Positions 45,625 through 57,300 of a stretch of DNA of 64,000 bases are shown one piece after another. Location of the stretch: the NCBI RefSeq assembly GCF_001696535.1, contig NZ_MBQE01000001.1, forward strand, positions 1,054,001-1,118,000, written 5' to 3'. The position numbers and the translations under genes are program-made. Each line of letters opens with the position of its first letter. Positions within the stretch are counted from its first letter, which is position 1. Source of the stretch: Stappia indica (GTDB lineage: Bacteria; Pseudomonadota; Alphaproteobacteria; Rhizobiales; Stappiaceae). The notes under the pieces are model-generated. The model ran no database searches. It worked only from the letters and a program-made list of their open reading frames with translations, and had not been told where the DNA came from.

Positions 45625-46728
45625 TTACTGCATGTAGTCGTAGGTGCCGTCCTTCCACTCGTAGAAGACGTAGCCCGGCAGGGTCACGTCGCCCACGTCG
45701 TTGAAGGCCAGGTTGCCGAGCACGGTGGAGAACTCCATCTCGTTCAGCTTGCCGACGACCGCGTCGAAGTCGGTCGAACCGGCGGCCTTGACGGCCTCGG
45801 CCCAGGCCTGGATCGCGGCGTAGGTGTAGAGCGAGTAGCCCTCGGCGGTACGGCCGGCGGCCTCGAGCGCCGCGACGACCGGCTTGGCGACCTCGTTCTT
45901 GCGCGGATCCGGCGAGAAGGTCATGAGCGTGCCGGCACCGACGTCGCCGGTGATCGACCAGTACTCGTCGGTGACGAGCGCGTCGCCCGAGACGAGGATG
46001 GTGCTCATGCCCTGCTCGGCCATCTGGCGCTTGATGAGGCCGGCTTCCGTGTGGTAGCCGCCGACATACAGCACGTCGATGTTCTCGGACTTCAGCTTGG
46101 AGACGAGCGCGGTGTAGTCCTTCTCGCCGGCCGTATAGGCCTCGTAGAGGGCTTCCTGCTTGCCGGCCTCGTTCATGTACTTCTTGGTCTCGTCGGCGAG
46201 ACCTTTGCCGTAGGCGGTCTTGTCGTGAATGATGGCGATGTTCTTGTCGCCGAACTTCTCGGCAAGGAAGGCGCCGGCCACCTGGCCCTGCTGGTCGTCA
46301 CGACCGCAGGTCCGGAAGATGCCCGGGCCCGGACGCGCGTCGGTGAAGGTCGGGTTGGTCGAGGCCGGAGAGATCTGGATGATGCCCTCTTCGGCGTAGA
46401 CCTGGCTGGCCGGGATCGAGGAACCCGAGCAGAAGTGGCCGGCGACGAAGACGACGCCCGAACCGACGAACTGGTTGGCAACGGCCACGGCCTGCTTGGG
46501 ATCGCAGGCATCGTCGCCGATCTGCAGCACCAGCTTCTCGCCGTTGATGCCGCCGGCGGCGTTGATGTCCTCGACGGCCTGCTCGGCACCGGCCTTCATC
46601 TGCGCGCCGAACGAGGCGTACTGGCCGGTCATCGGACCCGCGGTCGCGATGATGATGTCGGCCATGGCCGCGGTCGACAGGCCCATGCCGACGACGGTGG
46701 CGACGCTCGCCATAAGAAGCTTCTTCAT
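45625..46728 (-). CDS. livK: Branched-chain amino-acid ABC transporter substrate-binding protein
   Basis: The 367-residue periplasmic binding protein starts with a signal peptide (MKKLLMASVATVVGMGLSTA, ending AMA before DI). It has the Leu/Ile/Val-binding fold: GPMTGQYASFGAQMKAGAEQAVEDINAAGG region, a GHFCSGSSIPAS hinge, ISPASTNPTFTD. It supplies ligand to the LivHMGF transporter encoded upstream. It is the last gene of the cluster, after a 201-base gap, so it may also have its own promoter to allow high expression. A strong terminator follows. Confidence 0.94.
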   Translation of the reverse strand: MKKLLMASVATVVGMGLSTAAMADIIIATAGPMTGQYASFGAQMKAGAEQAVEDINAAGGINGEKLVLQIGDDACDPKQAVAVANQFVGSGVVFVAGHFCSGSSIPASQVYAEEGIIQISPASTNPTFTDARPGPGIFRTCGRDDQQGQVAGAFLAEKFGDKNIAIIHDKTAYGKGLADETKKYMNEAGKQEALYEAYTAGEKDYTALVSKLKSENIDVLYVGGYHTEAGLIKRQMAEQGMSTILVSGDALVTDEYWSITGDVGAGTLMTFSPDPRKNEVAKPVVAALEAAGRTAEGYSLYTYAAIQAWAEAVKAAGSTDFDAVVGKLNEMEFSTVLGNLAFNDVGDVTLPGYVFYEWKDGTYDYMQ

Positions 46729-46929
46729 AAGGTAGTCTCCCCTTGCTCCAGATGCATTCCCGACCCACCCCGGGCCGGGAGCTGAACCACTCTGGTTGTG
46801 CGGACTTTTTGTCCGCGGACCGTCCCTTCCGGATCGGCCATCTACCGAAACACTATCGCCTTTTTCGGCAAAGTCGAGCGTTTCGGATCAGGTAGCGGGA
46901 CGGCGAACCTTCCCGCAATGCGCGTAATG

Positions 46930-47292
46930 TCAGGCGATGCTGTCGTCCGCTCCCGGACGCAGACGCCAACCGAACGGGCTCGTCTTCTCGTAGAGCCAGC
47001 GGTACTGGCTGGTCATCTGGTTGGTGCGCGTCACCCGCCAGCCGGCCAGCGCCAGCGCGACCAGATAGGCGAAGGCGATCAGCCAGTGCTGGATAGACAG
47101 CAGCGTGCCGCCATAGAGCGCGAAGCTGAGGAAGCGCACCGCCAGCGACAGCAGGAAGATGAACCAGACCAGCACGAAAAGCGGACGCCAGGTCAGAGCG
47201 CAGGCCCGGCCCGTGGACCAGGCCGCGGCGCCGCCGAGCACCAGCGTCAGGATGATGAAGCCCGCGAGGGTCGTGTCATAGAGGAATCCCAT
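46930..47292 (-). CDS. Small membrane protein in the liv cluster
   Basis: The 120-residue protein has about three membrane helices (residues 8-28, 35-55, 68-88) and a basic C-terminal tail (RWLYEKTSPFGWRLRPG). It appears to be the conserved small protein, probably DUF6867, found inside liv operons of Rhizobiales. It could be an accessory of the LivHM permease; no function is known. GGGAGG precedes the ATG at 47292. It follows livF by 105 bases on the same strand. Confidence 0.7.
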   Translation of the reverse strand: MGFLYDTTLAGFIILTLVLGGAAAWSTGRACALTWRPLFVLVWFIFLLSLAVRFLSFALYGGTLLSIQHWLIAFAYLVALALAGWRVTRTNQMTSQYRWLYEKTSPFGWRLRPGADDSIA

Positions 47293-47397
47293 CAGGACCT
47301 CCCGTTGTGCCGCCGTCCGGCCCGGTCGGGCCTGGTGCCGGCGAAAATGAGAACACGGGTTCCGGCCGCCGCAGCTCAAGGCCCGGCGGCCGCCGGA

Positions 47398-48125
<728 letters not shown>

Positions 48126-48129
<4 letters not shown>

Positions 48130-48967
48130 AGGCCCACCTCTTCTTCCACCTGATCGACTTCGTCATCGGCAACGCCGAGATAGGCGGCGATGACCTTCGG
48201 GTCGTTCTTCACCTCGTCCGGCGTGCCATCGGAGATCTTCTCGCCGTAATCCAGCACCACCACGTGGTCGGAGATTTCCATGACCACCGACATGTCGTGC
48301 TCGATCAAGAGCACCGAAGTGTCGTGCTCGTCGCGGATGTAGTGGAGCAGCGTGTTGAGCTCCGCGCTCTCGCGCGGGTTCAGGCCCGCCGCCGGCTCGT
48401 CCAGGCACAGGAGCTCCGGCATGGTGCACATGGCGCGGGCGATCTCGAGCCGCCGCTGGTCGCCATAGGGCAGGTCCGCCGCCGGCGCATCCGCCCGGTC
48501 GATCAGGTTGGTGCGCTCGAGCCAGTACTTGGCCCGGTCCACCGCGCCGGCCTCCGCCTTGCGGAAGCCGCCGAGCCCGAGCAGGCCGCCGATGGTGTAG
48601 TTGGACGCCACCATCAGCGGGTTGTGCTGCGCGACCATCAGGTTTTCCAGCAGGGTCATGCCGCCGAACAGGCGGATGTTCTGGAAGGTACGCGCGACCC
48701 CGGCCTCGGCCGAGATCTTGAAGTCGGGCATGCGCTCCAGCAGGTAGTGCTCGCCGGTGCGCCGCTTCATGGTGATGCGGCCCTCGGTCGGCTTGTAGAA
48801 GCCGGTGGCGCAGTTGAAGACCGTGGTCTTGCCGGCGCCGTTCGGGCCGATCAGGGCGGTGATGTCGCCGCGACCGACATTGAACGACAGGTCGTTCACC
48901 GCGACCAGGCCGCCGAAGCGCATGGTCACATGCTCGATGCGAAGGACGGGATCGTCGTTCCAGCGGC

Positions 48968-48971
<4 letters not shown>
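48126..48971 (-). CDS. livG: Branched-chain amino-acid ABC transporter ATP-binding protein LivG
   Basis: The 281-residue ABC ATPase has Walker A GPNGAGKTT, the family-typical long insert ending ARTFQNIRLFGGMTLLENLMVAQH, and Walker B LLCLDEPAAGLNPRESAEL. VAAYLG-like AAYLGVADDE lies near the end. The signature region reads LPYGDQRRLEIARAM, normal for LivG. ATGA overlaps join it to livM before and livF after, showing tight translational coupling. Confidence 0.95.
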
Positions 48972-50293
<1,322 letters not shown>

Positions 50294-50297
50294 GGTC

Positions 50298-51233
50298 TCA
50301 GACCTTCTCGACTTCGGGTTTGCCCAGGAGACCCTCGGGCATGAAGATCAGCACGATGGCGAGGATCGAGAATGCGGCCACGTCCTTGTATTCAAGGGAG
50401 AAGTAGCCGGACCAGAACGTCTCGATAAGGCCGATCAGCAGACCGCCAAGCATGGCGCCGGGCAGCGAGCCGATGCCGCCGAGAACGGCCGCGGTGAACG
50501 CCTTAACGCCGGCCAGGAAGCCGATGTAGAAGTCGATGACGCCGTAATAGAGCAGGAACATCAGGCCCGCGACGGCAGCCAGCGCCGCACCCATGACGAA
50601 GGTCAGCGAGATGGTGCGGTCGACATTGATGCCGAGCAGCGCGGCCATCTTGCGGTCCTGCTCGCAGGCGCGCTGCGCCCGGCCGAGCGGCGTCTTGGTG
50701 ATGAGGAAGGTGAAGCCGGCCATCAGCAGCAGCGTCGCGACGATGATCAGGATCTGCATGTAGCTGATCTGGACGACGAAATTGCCCTCCGGACCGACCG
50801 TTTCCCAAAGCTGGATGTTGCCGCCGAGCAGCGGCTGCAGCGGCTTGGTGCGCGCGCCCTGCGAGATCTGCACGAAGTTCTGCAGCGCGATCGAGGCGCC
50901 GATGGCGGTGATCAGCGGCGCCAGGCGGAACGAGCCGCGCAGCGGCCGGTAGGCGATCCGCTCGACCGTCCAGCCCCAGACCGCGGTCAGCGCCATGGCG
51001 ATGACCAGCACGAGGCCGAGCGCGAGGATGAGGAGCAGAAGCGGCGTCGCCGCCGTGATGCCCAGCGCGATGATCACGATGAGCGCGATGAAGGCTCCGA
51101 CCATGAAGATATCTCCATGGGCGAAGTTGATCATGCCGATGATCCCGTAGACCATCGTGTAGCCAATGGCGATCAGGCCGTAAATCGACCCGAGCGTTAC
51201 GCCATTGATCAACTGTTGGATGAAGTAGTCCAT
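50298..51233 (-). CDS. livH: Branched-chain amino-acid ABC transporter permease LivH
   Basis: The 311-residue permease begins MDYFIQQLINGVTLGSIYGL, a typical LivH start. It shows GYTMVYGIIGMINFAHGDIFMVGAFIAL, RACEQDRKMAALLGINVDRTISL and VKAFTAAVLGGIGSLPGAMLGGL. It heads the cluster livH-livM-livG-livF-small protein-livK. A LysR gene is divergent 405 bases upstream and may control the cluster, though its own operator-like palindromes lie near itself. Confidence 0.95.
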   Translation of the reverse strand: MDYFIQQLINGVTLGSIYGLIAIGYTMVYGIIGMINFAHGDIFMVGAFIALIVIIALGITAATPLLLLILALGLVLVIAMALTAVWGWTVERIAYRPLRGSFRLAPLITAIGASIALQNFVQISQGARTKPLQPLLGGNIQLWETVGPEGNFVVQISYMQILIIVATLLLMAGFTFLITKTPLGRAQRACEQDRKMAALLGINVDRTISLTFVMGAALAAVAGLMFLLYYGVIDFYIGFLAGVKAFTAAVLGGIGSLPGAMLGGLLIGLIETFWSGYFSLEYKDVAAFSILAIVLIFMPEGLLGKPEVEKV

Positions 51234-51593
51234 AGGCCCTGTGGTCCCCCTGAAGGACTGGCGGCTTCGCCGTTCTCAGTCCGCAGCACCGCCGACATGG
51301 CAGCGGCGCGTGATCATATGTACTTACCAAGCCCCTGTGGGCGGCACAATTCCCCTCGAAAACCGGCACTTAGAAAAGAACATCTTTCCCCTTCGCCGGC
51401 AAACGGTACGCGATTGTTCCTCCACTGCGCCCCGATGGCCCTCCCCTTGCCGCAGATGCCATCCGGCGGCCCCGCAGGGCGCGCAATGCACCCGGCGATT
51501 TCCGGACAGACCTGTGGCGGGGAATCGAAGCGGCGACGTGGCTCCTCCCGATCGCGCCGTTGACGTTGGGGAAAAAAGTCACAAGGAAACGCC

Positions 51594-51609
51594 AGTTTCA
51601 ATTGAAACT
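51594..51609. promoter_or_regulatory. Perfect 16-bp palindrome upstream of the LysR gene
   Basis: AGTTTCAATTGAAACT is a perfect palindrome, with TTC-N-GAA symmetry suited to a LysR-type regulator. It ends 29 bases before the LysR start. Self-regulation by the adjacent LysR protein is likely but unproven. Confidence 0.6.
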
Positions 51610-51622
51610 TCCCGACATGCTG

Positions 51623-51637
51623 GTTAGAAAATCTAAC
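51623..51637. promoter_or_regulatory. GTTAGA-AAA-TCTAAC inverted repeat at the LysR start
   Basis: GTTAGAAAATCTAAC has perfect six-base arms around AAA and ends one base before the LysR ATG. It would cover the ribosome-binding region; no Shine-Dalgarno is otherwise visible. Similar sequences sit upstream of GcvA-like LysR genes as far as I recall. It is a likely autoregulatory site. Confidence 0.55.
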
Positions 51638-51638
51638 G

Positions 51639-52577
51639 ATGAGCACCGGCAACCTGCCTCCTCTCAATGCGCTCAGGGCCTTGGCCGCCCTCGCCCAGAC
51701 CGGCCGCGTCGGCCTTGCCGCCGACGAACTCGGCGTCACCCATGCCGCCGTCAGCCACCATCTGCGCAATCTGGAGGACTGGTTCGGCATCGCCCTGGTG
51801 CGGCGCGTCGGACGCCGCGTCGAGCTGACGCCCGAGGCCGAGCGCATCGCCGAGGTGACGCGCACCTCGCTGCAGCGGATCGGCGACGTGTGCCACGACG
51901 TGCTGGAGACGGTGCGCCGGCCGGAACTGTCCATCGCCTGCGTCCCCTCCTTCGGCACGCGCTACCTCATTCCCCGTCTCGTCGACTTCGCGGAAGTGGC
52001 GCCGAACCTGCGGCTCAGCCTGCTCTACGCCCAGCATGGGCTGGCGCAGGACACCGACATTTCCATCGACTGGTTCGACACCCCGCCGCTGGCCGAGCGC
52101 CATGCGGTGCGCCTGCGGCTGCTGTCCGGCCACACGCGGCCGGTCTGCAGTCCGGCGCATCTGGCCGCCAACGGGCCGTTCGACACGCCGCAAAAGCTCG
52201 CCGGTGCGCGCCTGCTGCACGACGAGACCCGCAAGGACTGGCGCGACTGGCTGGCCGAAAACGGGTTGCCGCAGGACCTTGCCGGCCAGGGCCCGGTGTT
52301 CAGCGACTTCAACCTGCTGGTCAGCGCCGTGGTCGCCGGCCACGGGGTGGCGCTGTGCGTGGAGACGATGATCGAGGCGGAGCTGCAGCGCGGCGACCTG
52401 ATCCCGCTCACCGACACGCTGGGCAGCCGCGACCGCGGCTACTGGCTGACCGCCACCCGGCCGCCCGGCCCGGCCGCCCAGCGCTTCATCGAATGGATCG
52501 CCGAACGCATGGCGGGCGGGGTCGCGGATGCGCCCGATCTCGGCCGCGCCGACACAAATGCGCCGGCGGCCCCGTGA
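51639..52577 (+). CDS. LysR-family transcriptional regulator (GcvA type)
   Basis: The 312-residue protein has the N-terminal winged helix-turn-helix (LPPLNALRALAALAQTGRVG, then DELGVTHAAVSHHLRNLEDWFG). A periplasmic-binding-fold effector domain follows, with FGTRYLIPRLVDF. The PPLNALRAL and TPEAER features are typical of the GcvA branch. It is divergent from livH, so it may control branched-chain amino-acid uptake; it could equally control the genes downstream of it. Two palindromes precede it. Confidence 0.88.
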   Translation: MSTGNLPPLNALRALAALAQTGRVGLAADELGVTHAAVSHHLRNLEDWFGIALVRRVGRRVELTPEAERIAEVTRTSLQRIGDVCHDVLETVRRPELSIACVPSFGTRYLIPRLVDFAEVAPNLRLSLLYAQHGLAQDTDISIDWFDTPPLAERHAVRLRLLSGHTRPVCSPAHLAANGPFDTPQKLAGARLLHDETRKDWRDWLAENGLPQDLAGQGPVFSDFNLLVSAVVAGHGVALCVETMIEAELQRGDLIPLTDTLGSRDRGYWLTATRPPGPAAQRFIEWIAERMAGGVADAPDLGRADTNAPAAP

Positions 52578-52712
52578 AACCACTTCGAAACCGCCCTAGG
52601 TTAGGATCGATGCTTCACCGCATCCGCCGCACGGACGGGCGGCAACGCGCAAGAACCAGGGACGGGCACGGTCGGGCCATGTGAAGTGGCCGAAGGGACC
52701 GGAGGGGACGAC

Positions 52713-53246
52713 ATGACGAACAGCTCAGCCTTCAGGACGGGAGGCCTCGGCGGCGAGGGCGCGCAGCCCGTCGACCGCTTCGCCTTCCGCGAGGCGATGA
52801 GCCGGCTGGGCACGGCGGTCCACATCGCCACGACCGATGGCATCGCCGGGCGCGGCGGCACCACCGTCTCGGCCGTCGCCTCCGTCTCCGACGCCCCGCC
52901 GACGGTGCTGGTCTGCGTCAACCGCCAGGCCCGCATCAACGCCGCGATCAAGGCCAACGGGCTGTTCGCCATCAACACGCTGCCGGCCGAGGCGCAGGAC
53001 CTCTCCGATGCCTTCGCCGGCAAGGGCGACCTCACCTTCGACGACCGCTTCGCGCTGGCCGACTGGCATCGGCTGGCGACCGGCTCGCCGATCCTGCGCG
53101 GGGCGCGCGTCGCCCTCGACTGCCGGGTCACCGACATTTCCGAGATCGGCACCCATTCGGTGATCTTCGGCGAGATCCTGGGCATCGAGCTGGGCGAGCG
53201 CGGCCCGGCGCTGATCTATCTCGACCGCGCCTATCACCGCATCTGA
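52713..53246 (+). CDS. Flavin reductase family protein (RutF/HpaC-like)
   Basis: The 177-residue protein has the flavin-reductase barrel: FREAMSRLGTAVHIATTDG, GGTTVSAVASVSDAPPTVLVCVNRQARIN region, FAINTLPAEAQDLSDAFAG. Such enzymes supply reduced FMN/FAD to a partner monooxygenase. It resembles RutF, but no other rut gene is present and no monooxygenase adjoins it, so the partner is unknown. GGAGGGG precedes the ATG at 52713. It lies 33 bases before the P1 peptidase gene. Confidence 0.87.
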   Translation: MTNSSAFRTGGLGGEGAQPVDRFAFREAMSRLGTAVHIATTDGIAGRGGTTVSAVASVSDAPPTVLVCVNRQARINAAIKANGLFAINTLPAEAQDLSDAFAGKGDLTFDDRFALADWHRLATGSPILRGARVALDCRVTDISEIGTHSVIFGEILGIELGERGPALIYLDRAYHRI

Positions 53247-53279
53247 CGCCCCCTCCTGCAACGACCCGATGAGGCCGCC

Positions 53280-54275
53280 TTGCGCAACCTGATCACCGAT
53301 GTGCCGGGCCTCTCGGTCGGCAATGCCTCCTGCGAGAAGCTCAAATCCGGCGTCACCGTGCTGACCGCGGACCGACCGCTGCGCGCCTCCGTGGCGATCC
53401 ATGGCGGGGCGCCGGGCACCCGCGAGGCGGCCCTGCTCGATCCGCGCTTCACGGTGGAGAGCGTCGATGCCCTGGTGCTGTCGGGCGGCTCGGCCTTCGG
53501 CCTCGATGCGGCCTCCGGCGTGCAGATGGCGCTGGCCGCGCAAGGCCGCGGCTTTGCCGTCGGCACGGCGCGCGTGCCCATCGTGCCAGGAGCGATCCTC
53601 TTCGATCTTCTGAACGGCGGCGACAAGGACTGGGGCGACACCAACCCCTATGGCGCGCTCGGCCGCAAGGCGCTGGCCGCAGCCGCCCCCGATTTCGAGA
53701 TCGGCAGCCATGGTGCGGGAGCCGGCGCGACGACGGCAACGCTGAAAGGTGGCCTCGGTTCGGCCTCGGCACAGCTGTCGTCAGGGGCGACCGTCGGCGC
53801 GCTGGTCGCGGTCAACGCGCTCGGCAGCGCGGTGCTGGGCGAGGGTCCGCATTTCTGGGCCGCGCCCTTCGAGAAAGGGGATGAGTTCGGCGGCCTCGGC
53901 TGGCCGGCAAAGATGCCCGCCCTGCCCGACCGCCCGCGCACCAAGCTCGACGGCCTCAGCGAGGGGGCCAACACCACCATCGCCATCGTCGCGACGGATC
54001 TGGCGCTGACCAAGGCCGAGCTGCAGCGGCTGGCGGTGGCGACCCATGACGGGTTCGCCCGCGCCCTGTGGCCGGCGCATACCCCGCTCGACGGCGACCT
54101 GATCTTCGCCGCCTCCACGGCCGCGCAGGAGATGCGCGATCCCCTCGCCGAGACGGTGGAGATCGGCGCGGTCGCTGCTGCCGTGATGAGCCGGGCGATC
54201 GCCCGCGCCGTCCATTCGGCCAGCCCCGCCCCCGGCGACACGCTGCCGACCTGGGGCCAGCGCTTCGGCGGATAG
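53280..54275 (+). CDS. P1 family peptidase (DmpA/NylC-type N-terminal nucleophile hydrolase)
   Basis: The 331-residue protein matches the DmpA fold: ITDVPGLSVGNAS near the start, GSAFGLDAASGVQ, and GAGAGATTATLKGG. The region GANTTIAIVATDLAL is where family members cleave themselves; the bond before Thr232 (after Asn231) is the likely autoprocessing site that frees the nucleophile. DmpA acts as an aminopeptidase and NylC on nylon oligomers; the substrate here is unknown. It starts with TTG at 53280, with GAGG seven bases upstream. Confidence 0.87.
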   Translation: MRNLITDVPGLSVGNASCEKLKSGVTVLTADRPLRASVAIHGGAPGTREAALLDPRFTVESVDALVLSGGSAFGLDAASGVQMALAAQGRGFAVGTARVPIVPGAILFDLLNGGDKDWGDTNPYGALGRKALAAAAPDFEIGSHGAGAGATTATLKGGLGSASAQLSSGATVGALVAVNALGSAVLGEGPHFWAAPFEKGDEFGGLGWPAKMPALPDRPRTKLDGLSEGANTTIAIVATDLALTKAELQRLAVATHDGFARALWPAHTPLDGDLIFAASTAAQEMRDPLAETVEIGAVAAAVMSRAIARAVHSASPAPGDTLPTWGQRFGG

Positions 54276-54301
54276 AGCCGGACCGGCCCCGCGGCGGCGG
54301 A

Positions 54302-57300
54302 TTACTCCGCCGCCTCCATCACAGGCGAGCCCTCTCCTTCCGGCGCAAGCTGGGCCAGCAGCGCCTCCCGCCGGGCCATTGCCTTGGCGTGGTTCGCCTC
54401 CTTCACCGGACCGAAGCCGCGCACCGTATCGGCAACGCGGGCGAGTTCGACGAGCAGGCCGTAATTCGCCGTGCCGACAAGGCCGGCGATGCGCACGGCA
54501 TCGGCAAGGCAGAGGCGTGCGAACTCCCGCTCCATGCGCCGCTCTTCAGTGCGGCCGAACGGATCGAAGGCGCCGCCGCGCAGGCGCTTTGCCTTGGCCA
54601 GCAGGCGGAAGGCAGTGAAGATCCACGGGCCGAAGGCGATCTTGCGCGGACGCCCCGTGCGCGGGTCGAGCGAGCGGGAGATCAGCGGCGGCGCCAGCAG
54701 AACCTTGAGCTTGCGCGGGCTGTCGAACTGCGCCTCCAGCCGGGCGCGGAAGTCGGGCTGCGAGTAAAGCCGCGCGACCTCGTACTCGTCCTTGTAGGCC
54801 ATCGCCCGGTAGAGGCCGTCGGCGAGCGTGCGCGTCAGCCGCATGGTGCCGTTGCCGGCGCGCTCGTCGGCGGCACGCACGGATGCGACCGCATCGAGGA
54901 AGCGCTGGGCGTAGCCCTCGTCCTGATAGGCGGCAAGCTCACGGGCGAGGAACGCGATCCGCGTGTCGAGATCCATCTCGCCCGCCGGATCGACGGCATT
55001 GGCCGCCGGCAGGCCGGCAAGGATCTTGTCGGGCGCGGCGAACAGGACGCGGCCGGCATGGAAGGCGGAGAGGTTCTTTTCGACCGCCGCGCCGTTGAGG
55101 CGGATCGCGGTGTCGAGCGCGGTGGTCGTCAGCGGCAGACGGCCGGCCTGATGCGCCATGCCGACCAGCATCATGTTGGCGTAGATGGCATCGCCGAACA
55201 GCGCCTCGGCGATGCGGGCGATGTCGTGGCCGGCGAAGAGCGGACAGGCTTCGTCCAGCGTCTTCAGCATCCGCGCCTCGTCGAAGGAGAGCGTCTGCTT
55301 CATCACGAACTCGGCCGTCGGCGCGACGCGCGAATTGGCAAAGCCCGCCGTGCGCTCCCGGTCGATCAGCGCCAGCTGCTCGGCATTGGTCGCCACCACC
55401 ATGTCGGAGGCGAGCAGCACGTCGAGGCTGGCGGTCGGGATGCGCGGCCCCTCGATGGCCCGGTCCGCGGTGGAAAAGCGCAGATGCGAGGTCACCGGGC
55501 CGCCCTTCTGGGCAAGGCCGGTCATGTCCAGCGTCGAGGCCTGCTTGCCGTCGATATGGGCCGCCATGGCCAGCACCGCCGCCGTGGTGGTGACGCCGGC
55601 GCCGCCGATGCCGGCGATCAGCAGGTTGAGCGTCGTCTCCAGCCCGGCGACCCCGGCCTCGGGCAGCTCGGCGACGAGCGCGGCAAGGTCGAGCCCGCTC
55701 GCCTCGGCCCGGCGCAGCGAGGCGCCCTCCACCTCCACGAAGGAGGGGCAGAAGCCCTTGGCGCAGGAAAAGTCCTTGTTGCAGGACGACTGGTTGATCC
55801 GCCGCTTCTCGCCGAAGGGCGTCGCCAGCGGCTCGATGGAGATGCAGTTGGACTGCACCGAACAGTCGCCGCAGCCCTCGCAGACACGCTCGTTGATGAA
55901 CAGGCGCATGTCGGGATCGGCAAAGTTGCCGCGCTTGCGGCGGCGGCGCTTTTCGGCGGCGCAGGTCTGGTCGTAGATCAGCACGGTGACGCCGACGATC
56001 TGCTGCAGCTCCTCCTGCACGCGCATCAGCTCGTCGCGGTGGAAGACATCGGTGCCCGGCGCAAGGTCGCGGCGGCCGACATAGGCGTCCGGCTCCTCGC
56101 TGACGACGACGACGCGCTCGACCCCTTCCGCCTCGAGCTGGCGGGTGAGCTGCGGCACGGTCAGGGTGCCGTCGACCGGCTGGCCGCCGGTCATCGCCAC
56201 CGCGTCGTTGTAGAGGATCTTGTAGGTGATCGGCACCTTGGAGGCGACGGCCTGACGGATCGCCAGGATGCCCGAGTGGAAATAGGTGCCGTCGCCGACA
56301 TTGGCGAAGACGTGGCTATCGCGGGCAAACTCCGACTGGCCGACCCACAACACGCCCTCGCCGCCCATGGCGATCTGGCCGTCGGTGGTGCGGCCCGGGA
56401 TCTCCGTCATGGCATGACAGCCGATGCCCGGCATGGCGCGGGCGCCCTCCGGCACCACGGTGGAAGACGAGTGCGGGCAGCCGGAACAGAAATACGGCAC
56501 GCGGGCGGCGCGCTCCGCATGGCCCTGCGACCACATCACCTGCCGGTTCATCCGCTCGGCGACGGCGCGCATCTCGGCGGTGACGAAATCGGCCGGCAGG
56601 AAGGCGAGCAGAGCCGGAATGATCTCGGCAACGGCCAGTTCCAGCAGGTCGGAGAGGAACGGATTGCCCTGCGGCGTCATCTTGCCCCAGATCGCCGGAC
56701 GGGCATGGTCCGGCCAGCCATAGGCGATTTCCTTGATCTGCGGCTCGAGGAAGGCGCGCTTGTGCTCCACGATGAGCAGCCGCTCCAGCCCGCGGCCGAA
56801 ATTCGACAGGCCGATGGGCTCCAGCGGCCAGGGCATCGCCACCTTGTAGATGGCAAGGCCGATGTCGCGCGCGCGCTCCTCGGTGAGGCCGATCAACTCG
56901 AACGCCTGGCGCAGGTCGCGATAGGCCTTGCCGGTGGCGACGATGCCGATGCGCGGGCGGCTGGCGCCGAAGGCGACCCGGTCGAGCCCGTTTGCCCGCA
57001 CATAGGCGCGCGCGGCGGGAATGCGCACGTCGCGCAGCAGCCGCTCGGTCTCCAGGCGATTGCCGAGCAGCAGGACGCGGTTGAGATCGTCGTGCCGGCG
57101 CGGGTCGCGGTCCTCGGGGAAGACGAAGTCGAGGCGCGCCGGATCGACGGAGATGGTCGCCGAAGCGTCCATCGTGTCGGCAAGGCAGATCAGTCCGCTC
57201 CACAGCCCGCTGAAGCGAGACATGGCAAACCCGTGCAGCCCGTAGTCCAGCACTTCCTGGATGTCGGACGGGTTCAGCACCGGCATCTCGACATGCTGGA

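Larger units (their letters stand above)
51234..51638. other. 405-base divergent region between livH and the LysR gene
   Basis: No gene is evident. It must contain the liv promoter and the LysR gene promoter. Two palindromes sit at the LysR end (51594-51609 and 51623-51637). Nothing definite was found on the liv side. Confidence 0.45.
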
